Assembly: GCA_028688515.1 (NCBI GenBank)
Contig: JAQTXZ010000001.1
Location: 62,001-126,000 of the forward strand
Origin: Patescibacteria group bacterium
GTDB lineage: Bacteria; Patescibacteriota; Patescibacteriia; 2-12-FULL-60-25
DNA length: 64,000 nucleotides
Direction of reading: 5' to 3'
In this document: in pieces, positions 26,461 to 37,400 of the stretch
Numbering within the stretch: position 1 is the first letter of the stretch
Layout of the letters: every line of letters begins with the position of its first letter
Program-made: the position numbers and the translations under genes
The notes under the pieces: generated by a model
The model's input: only the letters and a program-made list of their open reading frames with translations
Told to the model about the DNA's origin: nothing
The model's database searches: none

Positions 26461-28434
26461 ATGCTGGAGAAACGCCGTTTACATTCAGTTTTTTATAGCC
26501 TTTTGAATAAGGGATTTTTGGCGTCTGTATTTGCGATTGCATTGGTTGCCGTCTGTTTGTTGCCGACGCATGTCGTTCACGCGCAGCTTAATCAAAGTCA
26601 AAGCACGTTAAATGCGACATTAAACTCCGCGGGCTTGAGTCAAACGACCAACGATCTGCCGACGATCATCGGCAGAATAATCAACGTCATCCTTGGAACG
26701 GTCGGCGTTATTTTTTTGGCGCTTTTGCTTTTTTCCGGTTATCAATACATGACTGCCGGTGGTGATGCGGAAAAAATAAAGTCTGCCATGGGAAGGATCA
26801 GGAACGCGGTCATCGGTTTGCTTATAATTGTTTTTTCTTTTGCTATTGTTAATTTTATTTTGAGCTGGATAAACGGCGATTCAAATCTTTTTGGCAATAA
26901 CACGACCAGCGGAAATAATGGAGGCAATTTGTCGCAATGGGGAAATTCGGGAAGTTTGGGCACAGGTCAGATAATCGATTATCATTATCCGGAGCCCGGC
27001 CAAACAGACGTACCGCGCAATACGGCGATCGTCATCACTTTTGTACCGGCAATAGATCCGGCGTCTTTTGTTGATGGATGGACTGATGGCAAGCCCATGT
27101 CGGGCAGCTTGAACGAACTTAACGTCGGGATACATCCGGAGTCGAATAAAGATCAAAACTTGGGTAAGGATCAGGCAACTGTTTCTGTCAGTGAAGACAG
27201 GCACACGGTGATGATTAAGCCTGCTGACCCGTTGGGCAACACGCAAAAACCGACATGGTATGAGATTGATCTGCGCGACGGTGTAAAAAACGCGTCCGGT
27301 ACGCAGATATTTGTCGGCAATTTTAAGAACGGTTATACCTGGCGTTTTCAAGTCTCTACGCAAATCGACAATACGCCGCCGCGGGTTCAATCCATCGTGC
27401 CCAGATCCGGCGGAGTGTATGCGCGCAACATTGTGGTACAGGTAAATTTTAACGAGCCCGTGTTTCCGGCTAGCGTGGCAGGCAGATTTAAGAACGGGGG
27501 TTTTCAAAATCTTCAGATTTTGCAAAGTGATTCGGGCTCCAATGAGCAGCCGATCAACGGCGAGTTTAGATTGTCCAACGGTTATCGCACGGTCGAATTT
27601 ATGGCGGATGACGATTGCGGAGTAAATTCGTGTTTGGTAAAAATGTTGTGCTTGCCTGCGGAAAAAACCATTCGCGGAATAATTAAAGCCGCATCGCTTT
27701 TGGACAACGAATCCGCTTTGGCGGCAGGGTCAAAAACAGGAATGTTTAACGGTGCGGTCGATATGGCATTCAACTCTTTGGATGGCGATGCGGATGGTAA
27801 GGCCACGGGCCCGGCCGGTGATCCGGCCGGAGGCATGGACGATTGGCCTGCGGCAACCACAAAAAATCCGCTGGCTTTTAAAACATCCTCGCAGATAAAC
27901 CGCGATCCGCCGTTTATAGGCAAAGTTGATCCAACGGTTAAAGCCGATAAAATCGAACTCGACAAAAACGTTGATGTGTATTGGTATTCACATGCGAGCG
28001 ACGTTGACGGAGTTTTGCTGGCTTCAACGGTCGGCGCGCGCAGCTTTAGAATGTTTGCTACAGGTCCGGAAGAGAAAGATGTAAACACTTGGTGGTTTTA
28101 TTCCAAGATGAAAAACATGGATGACAATGGAAACGAAGCAACGGAAGATTCGGATCATGTGCAGTCTATGGTGACGATTTATCATCGTCCTTTTATTCCG
28201 TCGGGTATTCCAGTGCCGGGACAAAAACCCGAAGAAGTAAATAACTATTACGATCCGTACGTGCGTCATTATGTGATGAATGTTTATCAGAATTGCTACA
28301 ATCCGGCGGCTTACATGGAAAACGGAACACCGCACACGGCCACGAGCAAATCCAATTATTGCAACAATGTGGAAAGTCTTGGTACGGATTTGGGAGGCGG
28401 AAACTTTTATTGTGATTTTATAAAACAACCATGA
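26461..28434 (+). CDS. Secreted VirB2-like pilin-domain protein with Big_5 (Ig-like) domains
   Basis: 657 aa from ATG 26461 (an in-frame TTG at 26446 is possible; AGGAGG lies at 26424). Signal peptide to VVHAQ, then two transmembrane helices of a CPR T4SS_pilin/VirB2-like module (IINVILGTVGVIFLALLLFS; AVIGLLIIVFSFAIVNFILS). Outside lie Big_5-type domains (HYPEPGQTDVPRNTAIVITF; PPRVQSIVPRSGGVYARNIV) and a Cys-containing C-terminal domain. Overlaps the giant gene by 4 nt (ATGA), so the two are translationally coupled. Probable cell-surface structure. Confidence 0.75.
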   Translation: MLEKRRLHSVFYSLLNKGFLASVFAIALVAVCLLPTHVVHAQLNQSQSTLNATLNSAGLSQTTNDLPTIIGRIINVILGTVGVIFLALLLFSGYQYMTAGGDAEKIKSAMGRIRNAVIGLLIIVFSFAIVNFILSWINGDSNLFGNNTTSGNNGGNLSQWGNSGSLGTGQIIDYHYPEPGQTDVPRNTAIVITFVPAIDPASFVDGWTDGKPMSGSLNELNVGIHPESNKDQNLGKDQATVSVSEDRHTVMIKPADPLGNTQKPTWYEIDLRDGVKNASGTQIFVGNFKNGYTWRFQVSTQIDNTPPRVQSIVPRSGGVYARNIVVQVNFNEPVFPASVAGRFKNGGFQNLQILQSDSGSNEQPINGEFRLSNGYRTVEFMADDDCGVNSCLVKMLCLPAEKTIRGIIKAASLLDNESALAAGSKTGMFNGAVDMAFNSLDGDADGKATGPAGDPAGGMDDWPAATTKNPLAFKTSSQINRDPPFIGKVDPTVKADKIELDKNVDVYWYSHASDVDGVLLASTVGARSFRMFATGPEEKDVNTWWFYSKMKNMDDNGNEATEDSDHVQSMVTIYHRPFIPSGIPVPGQKPEEVNNYYDPYVRHYVMNVYQNCYNPAAYMENGTPHTATSKSNYCNNVESLGTDLGGGNFYCDFIKQP

Positions 28435-31400
28435 AGCTGCGTTATATTTTTGCGGCCCTGGCCGTTTCGACTCTCGTGTTTGCGGGAGGGGTTTTTGCAC
28501 AACCGGCGAACGCGCAGCTTAATACGGGTCTTGATCAAGTCGGACAGACGATCAAACTTTCAAATACAGATCCGCGAACAATAGCAGTCAACATCATCAA
28601 CGCGTTGTTGGGATTGTTAGGCATCATCATGCTCGGTCTTATCCTTTACGCTGGTTTTCTTTGGATGACTTCTGGCGGCGATGCGACCAAGGTTGAAAAT
28701 GCGCAAAAAATAATCCGCAACGCGGTTATCGGTTTGGTGATCATCCTTTCCGCATGGGCGATCGCTTATTATGTAATAAATGTTTTGTTAAACGCAACCG
28801 GTAATGGCGGGACCGGCGGCGGAGGTGGAGGGACTGGCGGGACCGGCGGCGGAGGAATCGGGACAACGGCGAATCGCGCATTTAGAGTCGTATCAGCCAC
28901 GCCGCAAGGAGATGATACTGCTCCGTACAATAAAAATTCAAAAATCAATATCACTTTCAGCCAAGAGATTAGTCCGGATGTTTCCAAGAATTGGCAAAGC
29001 TATATCAAGGTTTCGACTGATGCGGGCGTTGATGTTCCAGGCACGTGGGAACTTGTGGGCACAAACGGCCAGTGGATTCGTTTTACGCCCGGCGATGCCT
29101 GCCAGGAAGATCAGAATCAAAAATGTTTTGCCAAAAATACTTTGTTTAATGTAACCATCGACAGATCAAAGTTAAAATCGTCCACGCAAGAACTTATAAG
29201 CTGCGGAGGTTTGTATCCATCTTGCGACTTTAAATTTTTTATCGGCGATAAAATGGATACGCAGGCACCAAGAGTGACGATTACCAATGTTTACGATTAT
29301 CAAGCTTCCTGCCAAAACGTACCGTATATAAACATCCCGGCCACAGCGGTTGATGATTATGGCATCTCCATTATGCAGTGGCTTGAGGATGGTGTTGCGT
29401 GGGATTCGGACGGACCAAACGTACAGCCTTCTCCAAAAACTTTTTCATCTTCGAAAGATTGGTCAACCGTCGGTAAAGTTTTAAAACAGCCATACGAGAT
29501 TACGGTCAATGCGACCGACATGGACAGTAATACGGGTTCGCGCAGCGTGCATTTGACGGTGCTCGACAATCATTGCTGCAATCAAAAACAAGATGGAGAT
29601 GAAACGGGAATCGACTGTGGAGGCAATGATTGTTTAAGCTGCGCCGGTGGAGCGTGTTCCGGTAACGGGCAATGCGCCGGAGGTTCTTGTCAAAATGGCG
29701 TATGCGTTGAACAACCGATAATAACCAATATCGATCCAACGGATGGTAAAGCAGGGACGTTTGTTTCGATTTGGGGCGCGCACTTTGGCGATTCGGGTAC
29801 CGTAACTTTTTTGGGTCCGCCGGCAGTGCAGGCTATTGCGCCGCAGGCTTGTACTGCAAGCGGGGCAAAAACTTGGAGTGATGGCCACATCTTGGTCGAA
29901 GTTCCGCAGGGCGCGGCGCCAGGTCCGATCGAGGTCTTCAACGCCACGAGCAAATTGTTGGATAGGACGGATGCGGATCCGGGACCGGTACTTCCAAATT
30001 TTGAGGTCAACGACATTGAAAAGCCGGGAGTTTGTTCAATTGATCCGCAGACAGGCATGTCTGGCATTCAGGCAAAATTGAGCGGCGCGGGTTTTGGCGG
30101 GGTCCAGGGAGATAGGACTGTTGGTTTTGGATCGCAGACTTTGATAACGCAAACAAATTGGGGAGCGGGTGCTATAACATTCAGCGTGCCGAACCTTTAT
30201 GCCGGACGTTACGGGGTCGGTATTAAAGATAAAAATGGCAATCCGCTTTCTAACAGCGTGCCTTTTGATTTGCAGACATTGCCGCCGGAAATTGCGCCAA
30301 GCATTTCTGCGATTACGCCGGATAACGGTCCAACCGGACAATATTTGACGATCGTCGGCCAACATTTTGGTTCGCAACAGGGTTTGGTTAAATTCGTGGA
30401 TAAAGCAACCAATGCTGAAATATCCGGGGATACGAATTTTCCTGCAGCTTGCGGATCCGGCATGTGGACCGACTCGCAGATTGTCATTAAAGTTCCTCCG
30501 ATGATCGTAAATAATCTTCCTGTAAATCCTCTTGATCCTGGTAGCAACCCGAATTTTCAAGTTTATATAATCCGTAACAGCGATACTAATAAAGAATCCA
30601 ATAAAGTTAACTTTTTGTTTTCAAACGCGGCTTTGGGTCCGGGTATCTGCAAAATCAATCCAACTTCCGGTCCGGTTAAAACGGCAGTTAGTATCTTTGG
30701 CGAAAGATTCGGCGCAAATAGACAGCCAAGTGATAAAGTTGTTTTTTCAAGCAACAAAGAAGCGGTGACTTACAACAACTGGAGCGATGAGCAGATCGAC
30801 GCAGTCGTGCCCGACGGAGCCGTGACCGGAAAGATGTTTGTTCAGCCTGCAAGTCCGCCGGATTCAAACGAAGTTCAATTTTTAATCGGCGATTGCCGCG
30901 ATGACGCAAATGTTTGCAAAGTCGGACAACTGTGTTGCCCGGGCGGTACTTGTGCTGACGATAAGTGCCCCGAAACTTCTTTTCAAGCCATGTATGCTTG
31001 GGAGATGACGACGGGTATTGTTCCGCGTACGCCAAGCGTGATTCAAAATTGCAGACTAAATCCACAGCCCGGAGATTTGGTTCCGCCTTCGCCTTCGCCG
31101 TGGGAAAAGTGGCCGGGCGGTCAGGCTGTGTGTACGGGTCAAGCTAAAATGGGTGTGATGTTTGACATGCCGATTGAGCAATCCACGGCGGAATTGCCCG
31201 GCGTCTTTAAGTTGATGAAGTGTACCGGATCAGGCGTCGATCCTTGTACCGATCGAACACAGGTTGATTTGACCGGATTTGCAAAACAAACGAATCATTT
31301 AAATCAAAACCCTCTTTGTTCGCAGCCGCCGGCAACTCCGGATTGTCAGGACTACGTAACATTTGAGCCTAAAGACAAGTTGGACATCGGCTCGACTTAC

Positions 31401-34400
31401 GAGGTCTACGTCTCCGCAAACATAAAAAGCCTTGGTCAATATGGCGATGTGATGACGGAAAATAAATCCTGCAACGAGCCCGGTTCCGGTTATTGCTATC
31501 GCTTTAAGACGCGCGGCGACGACAGTACTTGTCAGGTCGGTTATGTCTATATGTCGCCGGCCGTGTCGGCAGTGCAAGGCTTGGAAACGCAGGATTATCA
31601 AGCTGTTCCGGTTGCCAAAGACGCAGTCTGTAGTCTGCTCAGCTGCAATGGGCTTGATTGGCAGTGGTCAACAACGTGGGGGCCGGACAATCTGTTGACG
31701 AACCTCGCTTCCATCGTAACGCCGATAAAAACTCAGGTCTATCAAGGCCAGCCGCATGTCTCGTGTTCGCAGACTGTAAAAGCCGGAGAGAATGAAGCTA
31801 CCAATCCGCCGGTTCACGTGGTTGCGCAAGAGCAAATGTCCTCCATTAAAGGCATCGGTGAGTTGTCGATTAAATACTTGGATCCTAAGGTAATCGATTA
31901 CGCGCCAAATTGTGACACGGCCTGTTTAAATGCTTATGTATGGGCCAGATTCAATACGGCGCTTAAACCGTCGACCATCAATGCGCAGAATGTCGAGGTT
32001 TATGAATGTCCAAACGAGAATTGTTTGGAAAGCGATTTGATTGGACGCCCTAATTTGAGTGCGATTTACAATTTTAAACTCAGTCTTTGGCCGGTAAGCG
32101 ATGACGGAGATCAAAAAGCCAACAGCTATATTTTGATTGATGCGCGAGATTACAAAACAAATCCAAACAATCCGAATCCGTCAAACGTACTTAAAGAGAA
32201 TTCATTTTACGAGGTGCGTTTAAAAGGCGGCGATGCCGATGCGATTTCCAGCAGCCACGGCAGATTGTTACAAAAAGATTTCAGCTGGAAATTTAGAACC
32301 GCTGCAGGAGAAAAGGCTTATTGCAAACCGGATAAAATACATGTTACGCCGACCAAGGCGATAGAAAAATCGATCGGTGATCGCAGGATGTTCCAGTCGA
32401 GCGTCAAATCATCGCCGGATGATTGCCGTGCGGATGGGCAGATGCTGAACGTGACAGATGATTTTGTCTGGAGTTTTATAGATGCAAATCAGCAAGTCGC
32501 AAAGTATGCGCCGTTCCCGCCGACAACTCCTCCAAAAGATATAGATGCGGACGGAGTTTTGCCGCCGGGGTGCGATTCGTCCTGTAAAGCCACGGGTGCT
32601 GACGGAGTTTACGGTCTGTCTGCCAAATGCGGCAACGGAATAGTCGAGACAACTGACAAAGTATATTGCAACTCTGACTCAAAAATAACGCTCGCCGGAC
32701 AGCCTTGTTTGATCATGCCATTAGAGTCCAAAGCCGGCGAAGAATGCGATGGAAATTTAGCTGACGGGCAAGCCGCGAAATGTGATCCTAATACTTGCTT
32801 GTGGCTGAACACGCTCGTTGTACCGGACGGCACTTGTGGAGATTCTACTGTCAATCTTAACAAAGGCGAGATGTGCGATCCGGGATTGCGCTGTTTTGAT
32901 GCAAAAGAGGGCTCGGGTATTATTTCTGGCGCTCCATGCAACGCGCCCGGCCAGCCTTTGAACGTCAGTAAATCAGATTGCGAAGCGCAGGGCGGCAAGT
33001 GCGAAGTGCGCAACTACAACGGATGTTCCGTGGGCTGCAAAAACTTGGGCGCGTATTCCGTCGAGGGATCTGATTGCGGCAACGGCAGCTTGGGTTATGG
33101 AGAGGATTGCGACGAGGGGTCGGACAATGGTTTTAGCGGCTGTTCGGCTACGTGTAAGCACGTCGGTTCGAGCAAGTCATCCAATGCTTTGTGCGGCAAC
33201 GGTATTTTGGAACCGGGAGAAAACTGCGAAGCTCCTGAAAAGGGCATGGCAATACCGGCTTATTGCGACAAGCAAAAATGTCTTAAACTCGGTAATCAAG
33301 ATTTTGGCTCAGGTCAAAGTCAATGCGGAAATTTAATCGTGGATGGCGGCAAAGGTGAAGATTGCGACGACGGGAATCACGTTAACGGCGACGGCTGCAG
33401 TGCGGTTTGTTTGCGCGATGGCTCGAGCTGGAAGTATTCCGGCAATTCGGCAAGTTTGTGCGGCAATGGCATCATCGAGACGGGGGAGCAGTGCGAAAAT
33501 AAAGCTCCTTCAAATGCAGTCGCTGCAACATTGGTGAGTCCAAGTGCCAATCCGCCGACAATAACATCTTACGGTTCAGGCAACGGTTTGATCGATCCGA
33601 TGCAAATCGGCGAGATTGTCGGAACAGGGGAGCCGGATGCCGATAAGATTAAAAAGACGCAGCTTTCGGTGGCATATCAAAACATAAAAGCGGAAGCGAC
33701 CTTTGGAGTGCAATGCGGAAATGTGCAAGAATCTGATTGTTCGCAGACTAATCAAGTCGGTGCGCAAGGTTTGGATAAGGATGGATGCTGCAATCTGCGT
33801 CCCAAGATGGTGCAGACGTTTCCTGTCGCCAAAAGCTCCGACGTTTGCCGCAACACCTTGATCGCCGTCACTTTTGACAAAGTCATGGATTCTAATTCGG
33901 TGTTGAATAATTTTATTCTGGCTAAAGAGATCAACGCCGCCGCATGTCCGGAAGGAACCGTGCAGTTAAACGAAGTAAAATCAGTCGCCAAAGGTTTTTG
34001 GCCGTGGCTAAAAACAGCCGTACAGTCTTTGTTTGCTTGGGTGCAGGGTAAGCCCGCCTATGCCAACGTTTGGTGTGCTAAGATGGTGGCCGGAAACTTA
34101 TCCGCATCAACCGATTCAAAAAGATTTGATTATACCTTGGAAGATGCTTTGGATGCCAACACGAATTATGTCGTGCGCTTTAACGGCGATCCGGATTTAA
34201 CTGATAACTCGGATTTGAGCAAGCGTGTTGGAATCAAATCAAAAGACGGAGTAGTCGTTATTCAAGATGTTGGCAGCGATGAAAATCAATGGCAGTACTC
34301 CTGGCGTTTTACAACAGGCAATGATGTCTGCAGAATGAGCGGTATTTTGGTGGAGGATTTGAACGATGACCATCCCACATATTTCCAAAAGGCGAATGAG

Positions 34401-37400
34401 CAGCATGATTTTAGGGCGACTGCGTTGGCTTTGCATAACGGAAAGACAGAAAAGATTTCTCCGGTAAAACAATATAGTTGGAATTGGTGGGGCTGGCTTT
34501 CGAATGCAGAAAAGGTGGCTAAGATTGTGGATAACAGTTTTACGACGCAAGGTTCTATAAGCCAGGCGCAGGTTGCGGCACAGAATATAAATGGATCATC
34601 CATTATTTATGCCGGCATACAAATTACGAGCGATACGATCGATGGCTCAGAGGCTTTAGCAAAACCGCAAATTGTTTTTGGCGCTTTGCCGATTATGGTT
34701 TTGCTGTGCGAAAATCCTTGGCCCGAATTAACGCAGGCGCCTTTCCGCGATCAGGCCGACTCGCCTACTTTGGCGGGAACGATTTTTGAAAAATCGAATT
34801 TGTTTTTCAACTTTCAAACGATGTATTGCCGCGACAACGGTCAAGTTCTTTTGCCGGAATTGGAAACTCATCCCATACCGCCGTCGTCCATCGATCAGTA
34901 TCAAGGAATTTTGCGCCAGTACCTGTTTGCGTTCAAAGATCCGACCTTTAAACATGACGGTATCGGCATACGTATCATGACGAATACGTATCATGATACT
35001 TTGATGGAATGGTATAAACAGCGTCAAAAATTTTCCGGCAGTCCGCAAACCATCACGATAGACGGTTATGAAGTTTTGCAGGATGACAATACGACTTACA
35101 TTGGTTTTGCCAACACTGAAGGCGCTGATGCGAATATCTACCAAAACATTTTGGTTATCTCACACAATGCGGACGCGGCGCCGGAGACTGTTTCAGTGTA
35201 TGATCAGTTGGTTAAAAATTTTGCTTTTAACATTAATTTGAAAGATGACAATTCGAACGTCTGCATTGATGCGGATCATCTGCCCGTGACATATCAGTAC
35301 GACGGCAAGACGACTCCGAATGGCATAAACTTAGTTAAAGGCAAATCCATCTCGTGCGCTGCGGATTGGGATTGTACGATCGCGGCAGGCGCCGGCAGTT
35401 TGTGCGCGTCTTATAAATTTAAATTGCAGCGTGATTTGATCCGCTTGCAGGATTTTCGTTTGATGGCATCTTCGCTGAAAAGTTATTACTCGCAAAAAAG
35501 TTATTATCCCAAGTTGGCGGAGGGCACCTTTTTGTCAGGCGAAACAAATTCGCGCTGGCCATCGTGGAACGAGACGTTCGCCAAAGAATTGGGTTTAAGC
35601 AGCCTGCCCGTGGATCCGGTTAACCGTTTTGTGAGTTGCGGATTTTGTAAACGGACGTCTGATGGCGTTCAGACGAGCTTGCCTTGTACCGTTGCACAAG
35701 ATTGTCCTTCGGGCGATTACACCTGCGAGGCGGACAATGGGCTTGATCCGCAAACCTGTTGGAATGTTAAAGACATGAAGTTCAAATGTCCATCTGACGG
35801 CAATCTGTCGCCTTCGGAATTTTATCTTTATAACGCATATGAGGATGGCCGCAGGTTTGAATTTGGCGCAAATTTCGAAATACCGCCGCCGCATTTGAAT
35901 GATTTATACAATTGGTGGTATCCGGCGTATGAGCCGACAATCAAGGTCTGCTACACCACATCTACGATATCCGACGGCAGAACCTGCAATTCTGATGATG
36001 ATTGCAAACCGTGTTCAAATCCTCTGGATATTAATAACTGCCAAATTGCCAAAGGTCCCGCAGGTTCGTGCCGTGTTTTGGGAACGTTCAAGTATAATAA
36101 TATTTGCGATGACAGCACTTATGCGGCCAGCGGAACTTGCGGCGACGGCATAGTTAACCAAGGTGAAATTTGTGAACTTGGACAAACGCGTCCCGCATCA
36201 TGTTCTCTCTCCGGCGGTATCAATGGCACCAAGCTGCAGGTTTGCGAAGGTTGCACAAAGTGGGTTGACGATCCGAAAATTTCGTCTTGTCACGAAAATG
36301 CAGTCTGCGGAAACGGACGAATTGATAAAACATGCGACAAGGGAGGCAAAAAGGGACTCACCTGCTCATCTGATGCTGATTGTGCAGATGATACTGTGCA
36401 TGCGCATTGCAATCTTGCGTTGGTCGGTTCCCCTGCTCATACGGAAACGTGTGATGATGGAGTTTTGAACGGCACTTACGGTCATTGTAATTCATCTTGT
36501 ACGGGAGTCGATAAATTTTGCGGCAACGGCAAACTTGATCCGGGTGAAACATGCGATCGAGGCAGCGGACCGGCCGGAAACGGAATTTGGTGCGAAAAAG
36601 TCACCGAAGGAGGCTGTTACGATTATCTCGGTTTGTCCGGAATTTATTATCCGAATTCTTGCAGTGCCGACTGTCAAAGAAAGGCTCCATATTGCGGAGA
36701 TGGTCAAGTTTACGCCGGTCTTGAGCAATGCGACGGCAATGTTCTGTATTCAACTTCGGCTTTGTGCAAAGATGGCGATTTGGACAAGTTGGATCAGCCT
36801 TGCGTGACGGATGCTGATTGCGGCACAAGCGGAAATGGCTCTTGCGGCCATGGCCCGGGTTTTATAGACTGCGCGCAAATCAAAGTCGGCCGATGTGCCA
36901 CCGCGGCGAAGATTTGTGCCAACTCCTGGGAATTGACGGACGGCGGTTTCTTCCTAAATCCAAACAATACAAAATCCAATTATCAAATTTGTTATACTGA
37001 TGCCGATTGTATCGGTGGTAAAAAATGCCTGCCTCTTTCGCAGGCTGGCGGCGAGTCCGGCGGATGTTCCGTTAATAAGCCAGATCAGTGCAGTACGACC
37101 AAGGATGCGGGCGCTTGCATCCAATACGACACGGCCCATATCCGCAAGTGCGATGCGCCGGGCAGTTCGAATCAGTGTAAGTATAACCCTTGGAGCGCTT
37201 GCTTGCCGATGCATTCCTGCGGCGACGGTGTAATTGACCAGGGTGAAGAGTGTGATGATGGAAACGCGAATGCAAGTTTTAATGCCTGCACCTCCACCTG
37301 CAAAAAGAATGTTTGCGGCGATGGACATTTGCAGTTGAATGTAGAAGAATGCGATAACGGACAAGATAACGGCAAGAAAGTTTGTAAAGCGGATTACCAA

